From assembly GCA_034190875.2 (NCBI GenBank), contig CM067346.1, positions 42,081,058 to 42,145,057 of the forward strand: a stretch of 64,000 nt of DNA. The letters are read 5' to 3'. Made by a program: the position numbers and the translations under genes. The notes under the pieces were generated by a model. It saw only the letters and a list, made by a program, of their open reading frames with translations. It searched no databases and was not told the DNA's origin. Below, piece by piece: positions 24,531 to 38,698 of the stretch. Source of the stretch: Urechis unicinctus. Taxonomy: Eukaryota; Annelida; Polychaeta; Xenopneusta; Urechidae. Position 1 is the first letter of the stretch. Every line of letters starts with the position of its first letter.

Positions 24531-25403
24531 CCTACGACTGCAAGATGCAAAATAGCAGGCTTACAATATGTAGACGATAAGCACATTAGATCACATCGAC
24601 GGCGGTTCGCTGACTTGATTGAAAACACTGATGCGTCTCCTTTCAGATATTGGACTACTATCGAGAGTTACAAGACAGGTTTTCACTAGGAATCTACATG
24701 AAATTTCGCGTGAGATTAGGACAATGATACGTATTTGGGGTAACAAATAGGCCGTTGTCTGCATTCGCATGGTTAATCCGCACTTGGAAGGCGTTAAATA
24801 TTATGGAACAAGACTAAGATCATCCACTTACCCCACAACGAATGCGTTTATAGTTGAATGTGCTCTCTAATGAGTTATCCGTTATTCTCCTTTAAATTAC
24901 ACAGTGCCTGATCAATGAATTGCTTGATAAACGCAACACACTCTTGCGGAACGCCGACTCCACCGGGATCTGCGGTTTTCATACGACATGTCTAAGGTCA
25001 CCTGAATAATTGAAATACACGTTGCATTTCACTCTATCTTGTTCAGACACTAACTCAGAGTTAAGCGCAAGATGGAGACCAGTCAATCTTCTTTGCCTCA
25101 TGCAAGGGAACTAACGTTTTTCACGAGGTCAAACTACCAATAGCACATAAACTGGTGAGTTATTATCCCAATTTAACAACAGGAGATACACAAGAGAACG
25201 GCCTCGTTCCAAGGTAAAGTGTCACCCATTGCGTGGGTATCGCTCCACCTACGTCCGTTTAAACTCAGGCAATTCGTCTCGGCTGTTTTAACATATAATT
25301 GCTAAGCCACCTCTCCAACGTGCAACTATCTTCCTTGACTGGTTTCATTTCTACGTGGTACTTTGTTTAAAACATTAACAGAATTATTTATCAGTGTTGA
25401 GTT

Positions 25404-27475
25404 TGGAGTATTCAACAATATGGTCTGATAATAAAAACGAATTCACAAAATGGCGCTTCTTCATGGTAGTTATCTGTGCTTGGATAATCTAGGACAGAAG
25501 AACAGGTTCCCCACAGATTCCTGTTGTTTGCAACGATGTAAATAACGTAATATAGAACAAGAAATTTCATTGACCGACCTGCATCGACAATATATGTACA
25601 TATCGAAATTGTGTCACAGAGGTTATAACAACTATTAAGTCTTCGCAACATTAATGCTATAGCAATATCCATTTTTCACGGGCACAAATATTTGCCATGA
25701 ATGATACATTTGGCTGCTCCATTGAAGTCATACCAGCGCATAATGGCCATGAGACTGCTTGCATCAATTGTTTGTGTGGTCAACGAAGGATATAACTGTT
25801 ACGAATAACCAAAAGTAAAAGTCGTTATAAGGACGCCATGACCAAATCAAACTTATTTATGGCGGATGATGACAACGTTTTCTGACTCTACGAAACATTT
25901 GTCAAGGTAACGATTTCACGATTTCGTCTACCACATACTTTACGTCAGCAAAGTGGCCAGTATAACGAATATTTTTCATAAATAATCACTTATTACGCGC
26001 AAGTGGACAGTTAAATGGATCGCAAGCGCCGATATCATTTTACGAAAAAGAAGGCATTGGAGGAAACCAAGTAACAACTCGACTGGTTTGCTATCTTTTT
26101 ATTGTGAGGACGTTGGTAACAGCACATTGCTTAAGGCTTATGTTAAATAGATTGCCATTGAAATGGGCTGCACGTTTTCCCTTTATTCCATGCCATTTAC
26201 ATTCCGTTCAAGCGAAGTCGTCTGTACATCCTACCACGGCTATTTCCTGTGCCACATATAAGGACGAGGCAGCATTAACTATTTATGACAGTGAGCTCGG
26301 TTAGCATGAATACAAAGACACCAAGCGCTATCCTATAAACATTATTCACCAAAACAGCAATGTAAAGATATCAACACAAAGCGAAGAATACAGGAATGAT
26401 ATGGTCATTCAGACCCCTCATGTATCTACTAAGTGTCCACAGCCATGGTGGGATATGTATCAACCACATCCAAGCACATCGCACAGCAGTGAGTCACCGC
26501 GTTAAGGCATCAGTGGTACTTTATTGAGTCGGCCATCGACCAATTAATACATATAAATGTAATTTAGTCGCGAATACGTTGTGTCGTATTTGAATGAGGT
26601 AAGCCCTAATAAGCATGTAATTGTTATACTTCATTCCCTGTCCGTTTTTATATATAGGGTTCCTACATCCGTAGAAACTCACATTTTATAATGCGTTGAC
26701 TTTGTTTTCACCAAAGACTTAAGGTCACCAGTAGCATACGGTTGAAGATAGCAGACATGTATCTTCCATTGCATGATATATTTACCACCGCGTTATTGAT
26801 GAGCTAAGCCAACAGGCGGATAATGCACTGGCTACATCAATTCCATTAATTATAGATTGAGCGTGACCAAGCCCCACATGCTATCGCCTAAAGAGACGAG
26901 GTTGGACTAGATTATACTTAAAATACAATATCATTCAGCCTGGGGAACTATCGTTCACATTTTGTTTTGCACAGCAAAAGAACGCGCAGTGCAAGTTGAC
27001 AGCTTGAGGTAACTTAGTTTCTAAGAACCAGACATTGGTTAAAGCTGCCATGGAATATTCATGCTGCCATAAAAATGTCTTGTCTTGTAAGAGAATACTC
27101 CTTTGCTCGTCACGTCTCTCTCTATTGCGCGATAACCGCTGCATAGATGAGCCGAGCCAACGTGATAATAATGCATTGGCGGCATCAGTGGCATTAATAA
27201 TAGATAAGGTGGACCAAGCCCCGCAGGCAATCAGCTCTAAAGACGAGGATTGACTGGATTATACATAATAATATAACATTATTCACCCTGGGGAGCTATC
27301 ATTTACATTTGATCAAAAACGAACGCGCTGTGCTAGCTGACAGCTCAAAGTCACTTAGTTTCATGGTAGTCTTATGCACAGAGACAAGCAACTAACCGCT
27401 CCATTATGCAATATATGCACATCGAACGCAATCTATCACTACTAAACGCTCTGCAGCTTACTCCGACTTTTATGG
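25404..27475. other. Insertion of about 2.07 kb within D3
   Basis: D1 reads GTTGAGTT directly into ATCGCTG; D3 has about 2,072 bases between those words. The ends (TGGAGTATTC on the left, CTCCGACTTTTATGG on the right) share only a weak inverted GGAGTA word. I see no target-site duplication and no transposase or reverse transcriptase frame. It may be a non-autonomous element or a deletion in the other copies. It holds a tandem duplication at 26,798-27,365. Confidence 0.55.
26798..27365 (+). repeat. Diverged tandem duplication, period about 345 bp
   Basis: The unit starting GATGAGCTAAGCCAAC (26,798) and ending CTTAGTTTCTAAG (about 27,026) is repeated from GATGAGCCGAGCCAAC (27,146) to CTTAGTTTCATGG (about 27,365), roughly 75-80% identical by eye. 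A weaker partial match lies near 26,268-26,350. It lies wholly inside the insertion in D3. Confidence 0.65.
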
Positions 27476-29066
27476 ATCGCTGTTATACGCTATTGCCAAC
27501 TTTCTGACGAGACATCCAAGCGATAGGCAATAAAATATGAGTCATTTAAATATTAAATAAGATTCATAATGCAAGCAGAGATATAATTTGCAATTGCCAT
27601 CCTTAAACGAGGCGCAGGTTACTCATAGATGTGCCATATAGAATAGCCTACATTTTACAGTATTTTTAAGCAGTCAGAAAAGTGTTGCTTCCATTGATAG
27701 TCGCAGTTACATCACTTGCCTGAGATTCCAATATGTACGTAATGTTCATCACAATGCGAGGAATACTTCTTTTAGAATATTCCATTGTTGTTTGAACAGA
27801 GGCTAATTGCAGAAATCCCGATCCGTTATCTATTTCATAAGCACACTACCACTGAACAACTTGTGTCATTTTAAGCTAACAGCTTAAATCTGCTCTACTT
27901 TGTTTGTACATGCCACCGCGTGAACGTTTGGTGTGCAGCAGCTTCGCCTGCTCTTCACGTCTCTAACACATGGCCCCTCTTTACAAATAATTCAATATCT
28001 CTATCCATGTATTGTGTTATGATCTTCAGCACAAATAAAGACGAACCGGGGACGTGAGCGCACTCTCGGTAAATGCAAATGAACATATGAGTAAACTTTC
28101 TGGTAGTGAAAAAGACTCCCGTGATATTTTACCATTTCATTAGATCACATTTTTCAAATGACGGTGCGTGAGCGAGAAAAAAAGTTTATCTTTCACTGTC
28201 TAGTATATATTGAAATCTACAATGCATAATCGTATAGCACGTAGAATATACGTCCGAGGCAGCGTCAATTCATCCAGTTACTGCAAGTCGGCACTCAAGT
28301 GGTATACGTATTAGTCATAAAGAGTGTTCTTGATCGAATGAGCAACTAATAGGCCAGATTATTTCATAAAATAAACATACGTCTAACCTTTGACAAATTT
28401 GGTAAGATGCTGTTGTGGCGTATTTATAGGGTTACGACCGATCGTTTATTCAATTTTACACATCAAAAGCAATAAATCACCATTAAAAGCACTTCAATTT
28501 ATTCCTCATCTACTTTATTCATTTAGCGATATAAATAAGCCTGTATATTGCACTTTATGCGGTATACCAAAGGTCTCCTGTTATAAAATTATTACGACCA
28601 TAAAATGACGTCATTATGGTAGTATGAATATTGCATGGCAGCTAAAAGCAACTTCTTGTTCTTAGAAAATTAGCGACCTCGTGCTGTCAACTTACACCGT
28701 GCCTTTATTTGATACAAAGCACATGTGAACCATAGCTACTCAGGATGAATACTTGTTCATGGTAGTATGCATTCCTTTCACAGATCGTGTTGTGAACGGA
28801 TAACCTCAGGGACATGTCCATTGTTGTAGCTAGTTCTTGGTGAACTGTTGGCTCAGCTCATCTATAAAGCGGTGAAGATGACAGTATGTAACTGAACTGA
28901 CATGACTGGGAGAGGAGTGGTGTTTGCAGAATCTTCAAATATACGCTCTTGCTGATAGTCAATCAATGGTTAAAGCAAAGCGGGCGTATTATGAAATGGG
29001 TATTGCTCTCGACTTAGGAACCCTATAATGTAGATACAGCATCAAATTGCAACTACTTGTTTTTAG

Positions 29067-29364
29067 TACTAACATGCAAACCTTCGCGGGTTTTGTTAGG
29101 CATCATCTGTCTGAGGTTTACAACTTAACCAAGCCGATCAATTGGTCATCCCTGAATAAAGTTGAAGCGAAGTACAACAGCCTAAACACCGCGGCATTTA
29201 CCAGTACCACAACTGGATACGATAATCAGATAATCTCTTTAAACGGCAAACGAATTGTGAGCTGTAAGGTTCTTTCTCTCACTGCCTTGCTTGGATTTAT
29301 TGAGTTAGTTTTGGGGGTCCGGGATTGGAGCTTATGTGATGTATATTCCGAAGTAGCTGAGCAG
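29067..29364 (+). CDS. Exon-like open frame of unknown protein
   Basis: Immediately after the abrupt end of unit D3, an open frame of about 97 codons (ATG at 29,074; start region MQTFAGFVRHHLSEVYN, end DWSLCDVYSEVAEQ) ends at a textbook splice donor, CAG/GTGAGT, with the intron starting at 29,365. A plausible acceptor (ATTTTAG) ends at about 29,528, and a further open stretch follows to about 29,650 in the matching phase before a stop. The mixed hydrophobic and polar composition is more protein-like than most frames in the window. I recognise no domain. It could be a chance frame or an exon captured with a duplication breakpoint. Confidence 0.25.
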
Positions 29365-30703
29365 GTGAGTTAAAATCAAGCTGCGTGTCATATGGCCACT
29401 TTAGGTGGAGTTTGTCACAAGAAATGTCATAAAATGACTAGCAATTTAGAGAGTTTTGAATGTTTGTTTTAACATTAAAGCTGTTTGGTATTGGTCTTTC
29501 ATCATCACTCCTTTACTAGGTTATTTTAGTTGGAGACTGCGAAGCATGGCACAGATTTCTTTCTGTCCGTTCCAATAAATTCCTGCCTTCACATTTTCGG
29601 GTTTCCGTCGCGGCCGCTAGGAGGGCCACTGTCGGGCACAGCGATTTAGACAGGAACCGGGGGCACGTTTCTCTGCCTGTCAAGCTGTCAACGCTTTGTT
29701 CACGCTTTACCAATGGCTGTTTTAAGTTCCTGCGTTGTTGCGCGCCTTATCATGTGAGATAGCAATTAATCATAGAAGAATAGCGTGCGAAAAGGATCAA
29801 CCCGAAACAAATTTTCAATAAGTAATGCAAACGTTTGAATGGTTTTTTTATTTTGTCGTTCGGTGATAAACTTGTCAAATTTACTCTGAATGATTCTATG
29901 CACTCTGAATATTTATCATTTGTACAGCCTCGGTGGTCCCGGGTCTTCAGTAGCTTTACCACGATTAGGGACTTTATCATATCGCGTTATCCATACAGGC
30001 TCTATGCTTCGTGTGGCGACTTTACATGCACCATTCTAACATAAAAATGCGACTGGGTAGGTTCGCAAAAGCTCTCAGTTGAAAAAATTGTGATACCTAG
30101 CATTACTTATTTTTAATAGCTTCAGTTCAATGTTACAGCGATTAACGTTGTAACAAGTCTTCGATAAATGACGCGATCAGAGTCGCAGGATGGATTTTAT
30201 CACGTTGGTAAATACATCGATTGACAAATTAGACCGGTTTCCCTCGGGGCTATTTGAGGTCAGACGGTAAGGTATGGTTACCTCTGACGCGGTATTCCCT
30301 AAGCATCAAACGTATACTATTGTGGTATACCACTTCCGCTTTTCTTATGTCCAGTATACAATGCTAAATGATACGGACCCATTTCGCTTGGTGCTCTGGA
30401 TAGGTAGGACTTCAGCATATCACTGAGCCCACACCGACTTCATGACGTTTTGGGCATCGACCTAATACACGCTGAATGCGTTCCATACAGACACAAAATA
30501 CTCATGGGTCTCTTAAAAATACATTACGATAACGGCATCATTACCATTCTGAGCGACTCTCGCTCAAAGTAGACCCAAGTGTTAAAACCAGCGATTACAT
30601 TAACATTCACGTCATTCCATTACCCCAACCCCTCCCCACCCTTTCCACACCACATTCGCCATGGTTATTGTTAGCATGAACAGATGCAGCAATTTAAACA
30701 GTA
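29365..30703. other. Spacer between D3 and unit U copy B
   Basis: Single-copy sequence in this window. It includes a GC-richer stretch at 29,520-29,720, a mixed-composition frame at 29,835-30,044 and a C-rich stretch at about 30,620-30,660. No gene is supported beyond the exon-like frame just upstream. Confidence 0.5.
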
Positions 30704-31797
30704 ACATTATGTTATCACCCAAGTGTCTGACTTTACAATGATATATAGACAGCCGTGTAGGGAGGTTATTTCCATTACAACAAATTTGATGTTACTTTCG
30801 CTGGCAAATAAGTACCACGTCCTGCTAATTGCACCTTATTTTTGTTGGTGAATGTTCTAGAACATCCATGGGCAAGCAATTTGGATCCAATCATACAACC
30901 ATTTTGTGCACTTAAGCCTGTTTTGTTTTATAGCCTGATCTAGCACTACACGGATGTCTATTGTGTGTCGTGCACATTAAACAACTGTTTGTAAACTGCG
31001 CTTGTCAATAATCAAGCCATACCTGTTTCTGCAGGTAAATTGTTATTTGTTTGTGATTGTGCGTGGCGAATAACAGTGATTAATAGGCCATTCTGCATAT
31101 TACACGCTTTTCGGCTCAATCTGTGTAATGACCAAAACGATGTAATAAACGACTTGTTTTACGATTCGTCCATTATCTCCTCTTAGTGAAGCTGCTTTAA
31201 TACAATGCTTGTCGATATGGGGCCAGAACGGCACTATCACAACACATCTGGTTTGATTATCGTATGATATGCCAACGCACACTGATTATTTGATTGCCTT
31301 GGCGAAAGGCATCTCTTCAGAGCCTGGAATAATCATATAACTAGCTTGTGTCAGAGCAGGAAAATATCCAGGTGTATGTTCTACTCTATTTACTGCTTTT
31401 ATGGAGAACACAGAGTGCTGCATTTACTGGCGATAATATTCGAACTGAAAAATATATCTTGCAAACTACATATTTAAGATATCAATACCTCGTTTCAAAC
31501 ATAGGATATTGTAGGATTTGTATGAAACGTCCTTCACAACGGTTTGGGTATCTATGAATTTGAAAGCTTAAATTGTAATGTCGCATGAACAGCAGCAAAA
31601 TGAATGACTACCAAAATGCATAAATTCGTTGTGCAGTGTTGGTCGTGAATGATTCCAGCCTGTGGCTAGCCGCCGTTGCAGCTGCATGCACATGAATTTA
31701 AAGCCGCCAAATTAAATGCATTATATTTTTTACTCATACCAATTATATCAGACCCTAAATGTACTTGATGTTAATGATTTATTTGCATGTGAGGCTT

Positions 31798-31910
31798 CAT
31801 CGGAATGTGAGGAGTTTGGTGCCAGAGATTGAACGGATTCGCACTGACTTACTATCCGACGATATTGATATCCTGGCGCTTAGTGCTTCGCCCATCAGCA
31901 CATAGCAGTT
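31798..31910 (+). pseudogene. LINE endonuclease fossil, copy B
   Basis: This is the counterpart of the fragment at 337-498. The LNVRSL-like region is recognisable (RNVRSLVPEI), but the nine bases encoding the start of the ETWL motif are deleted and the frame ends soon after. It shares its flanks with copies A and C, so it is inherited and not a separate insertion. Confidence 0.55.
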
Positions 31911-34900
31911 AACTTTCGGCTATCATCTCATTTTATTCACAGACACAATCGATTGTCAATGAACGAGGTAACATTGACGACTGTCAATGGACCTACATAA
32001 GACAGGGGCTGCAATATATAGGTTCGATGTTCGAGCACCTAAACTGCTCTTAACAACATTGAATTACAATTTATTGTAAGAACAAGTGCAGCTCGTAAAA
32101 GATTTCTATATATTAAACCACCATCAGGAAGTGCAACTTGCAAACTCTTAAGGTCAAATTTATCCAAACTAAATAATTTACATACGTATGAAAGTATTTT
32201 ATTTGAGGATCTTAACCTTGATTCTTTCAATTCGAGAACTGATAGTAACTAGAATTCAAGCCTGCTACTTGATTTTATACTTTCTAACAAAATGCATTTT
32301 ATCTCAATAGAAAACATAACATAAATAGCAAAACATAGACCGCGATAAAGATCTATCCATCAGGAAATTATCAAATTGATATTACGCTAAATTAAACCTA
32401 TCAGATGACCTCAGTACAGTATGAGACATGATCTATAAGCAGTTCTATATAAAGTTGATGGGTGAAGGGTTTACCTTGTAGCTAAGCCTGAGAGTGTGAC
32501 CGCATAAAACTCTAAATTGTTGCGCAGGAGCAATCATAAATCCGACAATTGAAACGCTAGATATTTCTACACAGATGGCATGTTAACGAGAAATTAAAAT
32601 AATCAAAATAAATTGTGGAAAGCGTACAACGTTCTGTCATTGCTACTCAATGCTCCTGTTTTACTAAAACAAATTATCCAGTGGTCTTGCAGATATTGAT
32701 TTTAGCGAGAACGTATCCCATTTAGTATTTGTTATAATTCTCAATAACAAACATATGGGCTGCAAAGCGCATTAATTGCTACATTAACGTTTAATAGCAC
32801 TTAATGTTAACCTAATAAACATCAAATTTCTTCCCGACATGATAAAGCATAGATAAAACAACACAGCCTCATGCGGTCACGAATCATGCTGTCACCACGA
32901 TAGTGAAATAGCGTTTTGTTTACTTCAAGTTAATTCGTTGCCGAGATGTTGATACAAATGCATAATTCAAGCTGAAACACCGTTTTTCATACAATTTCAC
33001 GTTGCATTTGACAGCTGAAGAGAAGCATTAACCGTTAGAAGCGTGTGCTTTATTGATTTAGTTGTATCTACAAACTTCCTACAGTGTATACAGGTACGCA
33101 TTTAGGCGGTTTTTTCAATGTTAATGCTACCTCCCTTAATTATATCAGCACAGCATTATGAATGGCAATTTAGATAAAGTTAATGCTACTTCAACTTGAG
33201 AATCACAATTAACAAGCTTACCCATAAGCAATGGGCGTCGTAACTACCTTGATAGACGGGGTAAAATGACTGGTGCACGCGTTAGGTATTTGAGTATTAC
33301 TTCGAACCGTCTATGAAACGTCCTCTTAAACTCCTAAATAGACGATCGCCTCGTTGCTGGTTCTGCTGTGCTATTTCTGCGAATATATTGAGTTAATGGT
33401 CATACATAAATCATTGTTGTCACGTCAAAAACGTACTCAAAGAATTTTATTTGTTTACCAGCTTCAATAACTGGAGAAGAACTATCCAACGAATATAATT
33501 ATACAATGCAGGTCTTGGGTTTAATGCATTATCAATGCATCCACCGTATCATGCTGCGTTAATATATAAGTCTGCAAGATGCAAAACACTGTCTGCGGAG
33601 GCCAGGAATGATCTTAGATGGACGTGCCGGAGAAGAACGTTATTAAAGTGTGCCTTTAGTACATTGACATGACAATATATTGAGCAAAAATCAACCCAAT
33701 AAATCAACTAAGAAGGACGAATAACTGAATACATCCACAGTATGCCATAACATTGATAGTGCTTACCAAAAGATAACCAGGCTTTATTTATTAATCTTTA
33801 TCACACGAGCTAACATATATCAACATTTGCTAGTTTGACTTTCCTAGCATCTTTTACTAAATGGATAGAAATCCCTAGGGTTGCGTTCAATAAGACAATA
33901 CAAAGACATTGCGTCAGCTTTATCAAGATCTGTCATATGCATCTGAAAGCAATGCGATATGACGCAGTCCCATAAGCAGATGGTATCACAATATTATACG
34001 TTTTGTACAATAGCATATGCTTTTATGGTTACATGATATGGATCGAATTTGATACATATCCGCACCTGTTCTCACCACAGTTATTTGGTAGCTTTTGAAT
34101 TGATTGGTTAATCGACAACCGATAACATTATGACCCTCAAGCAGATCCTTTCGTTGGAGAGAACAGATAATTGTGTTGTTGCAGTTATTTAAAACACTTT
34201 CTAGAGAAGGTTGGTGATTCATTGGCGCATTAAACTTTCATGTCCTTTACATCGGACCTAAATAATATATCCATTATATATAAGATGTGCATCAAAGACA
34301 GGTTGGATGCACCTTAGAAAATACGATTTCACAGTGAGGAATTATTTATTAGGTAAAATACCTGCTGTGTACCGGCTCTATGAATGATTTGATGTTTGTG
34401 CAAGCGCAAATACTATGACCTAATACTATGCTCAGTAATGAAGTGTCACATTCGGCAATTTAATCATTCTTGCTATTGTCGTCCTTCCTTACATGCAGCT
34501 ACCATTTTTCATGTGGCCATGGCAAGAGCGCCACAACCCTGTTGAAACGATCGCGACGTAGAATGCTCGAGACATTGGTTTCGTTATTATATAAAGTAGG
34601 GCAATCGGTCGAACTTGACCAGGATAGCTGGAATTGTTCATTTAATGATAAAGAAACAGCACAAATGGTAGCTGAGAACGATAGATACAAATATGTGCTG
34701 ACAATTTTAATACCATGTAATCTCCATTAATATACAATTAATCAATCACCCACAAAAGGACTACGTAATGGCTACCACGACGTATGTTGCGCTGATTATC
34801 AGATGTGAACATCCGGACCTAGAATAATAAAAAAAGCATCACCATAAATTGGCGTACGCGTGTCAGAATAATATGATAAGTATAGCGTGGTATTCCGCTT

Positions 34901-36807
34901 CGATGCCGCAATTGTTTAAACATATCCATCGATACGTTGTAGCATTTATGGAATCAAACAGAGTCCGTGTGGCATATGCAAAGACAGAGCAAAGCAACAT
35001 CAGGCCAACATCACCACCATACTCACATCAAGTCAAAAGGAACCGGGTCCTGAAGTATAGTTTTGATAAAAAGTAAACCTTAAAAACGTTTATATGAATG
35101 GCTGTCTAAGCTAATAAAATCCATGTTGTGGGTAGAATCAATAACACTGGGTGGACAATACCGATACCCCGAAATAGTTGACGCCCCAAACATGTTTAAG
35201 CTAACCGTGTTTATAAGCGAGAAAACTCCCAATCCAATTAATATTCGGAAAACATGCTAATCACGTATCAAAATGTGTGCATTGTGTAATCCATTCATGT
35301 TAGGACTACATTCCAAATATGTCACTAATAAAACGCGGCATCCCATAGTTCGTAGTTCCAAGCCCCGTCCAGACTCAAGCAGGCGTGCAAGCATTTCAGT
35401 GGCTGTCATATTGATTATGATTATTCCGCAACACTTCATTTATAAATTACACGCTGAAAAGGATCGTTGCCCCGACTTTGTGACTCATGTATCGTTTTGC
35501 GACTCCGATTCCGAGCCTGGTTCGCATCTATCACTACCGCAATATGACCTTTTCCGTAGATGACCACAATAAAGCTCGCTTTTCATTTATTTTCCGATCG
35601 TAATGCGTGTTCAGAGACAGATTGGTGTCGGCGGTATCAGATTCTAGCTGACATAATCCCCTCCTGCATCAAAAATCTATGCATTGAAAAACATCGAGGC
35701 CACAGCACCATCCAAGTTGCATTTGGCAGTACTGAATTTGCCAATAATTGTCTGAACATCACAAGACGCGAATGGGTGGTTTTATGCTTTGCGGGTACAA
35801 AGAATGCAATGACTTTTTTTGTAAACGAGACAGCTATATATGAGATGGCAGTCACAATGACGAGCAATTAAGCAGAGCCCACATCTGCACAGGTCAACTC
35901 CCGCCTCCTGCAATCAGGGATCATTTCCCTGCCCTTAGACACAACCAAAACTCATACTATCCTGCAATTTCACCAGTAGTCTATATTTACTGCACACGAA
36001 CCGGCATTCAGGATTCTCTTCTACATGCCTTTAACGGCACACTTAAATGCGCAATTGACATATCCAGCCACGGGTATTCTTCATATAGGACAAAATCTTA
36101 TTTCGCAACCTTGACCTCCTATTAGCATTCTTCCCTGTTTTGTTGTCCATTTCTGGTGGCATTCAATCTCTCAACTGATTTATATTACCAAGAATTCCAA
36201 TATTAGTAGGTAAACGTGCATTTATTCAGTGTGTAAAACAAAGTTCGATGCGCAAGATCTTTGCCGTTTGATGATGTTTCAATGAGAATTTAACGATGAC
36301 ATCGCTTAAGCTAGGGAAGTTAAGCTTAAATTTAATATCCGTTAGTCGCTAAGGTAGCTGAGTATGTAATTGTGCAAATATTTGTCTGTTTGCTAACGAT
36401 CATTTGTTTACATGAAAGAAACGATTTTTGCCGAGCACCATGGTATGCGTTAGTAATTTGTCGATTTTTAGAGTATGGCTACTCAAGAGATGACCATTGA
36501 TGAGGGCTCAAATATCACTTTACGCATCGAAAATTGTTCTGTGAGTTACAGTCGATAGAGACCGAACTTGTGATATATAAATTAGCCGATTATTTCACGA
36601 TAAAGGATATTAGATAAAATGCGCAAATTTATCCTAAAATATACGCTCAGCGCTCGAAATGGCTGGTATATATAAAGTCAACAATTCGATCATTTTTGAG
36701 GTTTTGGTGGCTAAACAATAATTTAGGCCAACACAATTCGATGCTTCGTAACCCAAACGCTACTTTTTTGGGCCAACGAACATCCCGATTGAGTTTCTAG
36801 CGCTGTA

Positions 36808-36975
36808 ATGGTGAATCATGCATTGTGGCCGAATTTGGCAATGAAACCTAACAATGAACTCACCCTTCACTTACAGGATGAAAGCAAAGCCAGTCACATC
36901 GCGCGATGGCTTACAAATTCTCGTAAAGCTTGCAGGATAATGGGCAGTCAGCTTGGTAATCAAAATGATGGATAA
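36808..36975 (+). other. Small open frame, 55 codons, unrecognised
   Basis: ATG to TAA frame beginning MVNHALWPNLAMK and containing HIARWLTNSRKACRIMGSQ. Copy C has the same frame at 46,312-46,503, with an 8-codon in-frame insertion and otherwise the same protein. The segment is absent from copy A. The frame-preserving indel is suggestive, but the copies are too young to prove selection. Confidence 0.2.
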
Positions 36976-38262
36976 ATGTCATCTGTAATATATATGGCGT
37001 ACGGGATGAACCCCATTGCGTGCTTACCGCGCTTGTAAATGATTACGCGGTGCACGTTTTGACAGCTTCATTACTTGATGTGTCAGAACAGTATCCCAGT
37101 GAATATATTACCTCAATAACTATCGTAAAACCTAAGCCCTTCAAGTTATTGGTAGTTACTTATGCGTTCTTCAAAACAGTATGTGTGACAACATTTGACT
37201 AGAATACAACGCAATGCGCCTGCATCTTGACAGATTAATTGATTTAGTCTCATTATCAGCCTTCTTCGTGGGAGCCGTTTTCCAAATACCCATATAACTA
37301 TTTGAAATAAAACTGTATAGCAAAAAACTATGGCTCGACATTGAGATTTGTTTCGCAATAATTAACTTCAAAGCTGTTAAATTCAGCAATATCAATTTTA
37401 ATAAACGTCAAGCGACACTGCATAGCATCGAACCATTAGACAAGTGCCCAGATGCGGATATATTCTGTCAGTCTGTTATACCGATTATATGTTATTGCTA
37501 TTTCTTTCGCTGTCATGGTCAAGCGTTGTTGGACAAGTGTCATCGTTGAGCCGCTGTGATTGGAAGTTTTAACGTTTGGATGAGCTCTCAGCTCGTTCTA
37601 TACGTGTTTATTTTCTCGTATATCATTATGTTTGCTAAGATCTTGGCCTATTGGTATATGTATATAATCACGGACTGTGTAATATTGAGATGATCCTTTA
37701 CTCGTGTAAATTACTTCCAGTGCTACATCGGTTTACATTAGCATCGTTGAGTTGAGTTTGATATTAACGTGAATTTATTGACGCGTACATGATGGTGCTC
37801 GCAAACGGAAACGTGGTCCGGTTCATATAAGTCACGGACTGCGGGGTCATGGCATATGATAGTTAATTAGCGCTTTAGAGCGGAACGTCACACGAGTAGA
37901 CAAAAGATTCTTTCAAATGGTTATAATAATTTACAAATGAAACTCAGATAAGGCGGACTCATTCGCTAAAATGTGAGCAATGATAAATCGTTTTTAACAG
38001 CAAAGGCAATAGATCGTGTAGGAAATATCATCTTGTTTTTGTGCGTGACCTCAACGCTGCATGGATCCGGTGGGAAATCCTGTCAGGGACGCTTGCTGCA
38101 ATTCACCATAGACGACGTCTCTGTAGACATATAGAAATTTCGTGAGTGAAGGAGTGAATGGGAAATATTGGCGGAAGTTGTCCCATGTTATAAAGCTGTC
38201 ATGTGCTTGCCACTTGTGTATAAAAAGCAGCCTATATAGAGGGGGAATTCACACTGAAACAC

Positions 38263-38552
<290 letters not shown>

Positions 38553-38602
38553 TATGTTTTGAACAGATTTCAGTAATTGTTGAGGTTTTTACACATCACA
38601 CA

Positions 38603-38698
38603 ATGTATCAGGCTATATTTGCATTGCTATTGCTGACTTTATGCGTCCGCCAACATAGCGCTCTCGCCTCTCTCGACCCTGAATTCATTGGAAATTAG
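38603..38698 (+). other. 31-codon frame with signal-peptide-like start, copy B
   Basis: The frame begins [14 protein letters not shown], a short polar start followed by a leucine-rich core, then a small-residue region (SALAS) that resembles a signal peptidase site, and stops soon after at FIGN. It lies just after the TA array. Copy C (48,060-48,155) differs at two codons, both changing the residue. It could be a first exon or chance hydrophobicity. Confidence 0.2.

Larger units (their letters stand above)
24625..29066 (+). repeat. Unit D, copy D3 (diverged, interrupted)
   Basis: The left part (24,625-25,403) matches D1 from about 51,490; the right part (27,476-29,066) matches D1 from about 52,250 to 53,515. 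Similarity is visibly lower than between D0 and D1, so D3 is the oldest D copy. At 29,066 homology stops abruptly after an AAATTGCAA-CTACTTGTTTTTAG-like sequence. The copy lacks the first part of D. The frame equivalent to the 132-codon ORF of D1 is destroyed. Confidence 0.75.

Noticed and set aside
29063..29073. TACTAAC branch-point-like word
   Set aside because: This motif is strict only in yeasts, and a chance match is likely in AT-rich DNA.
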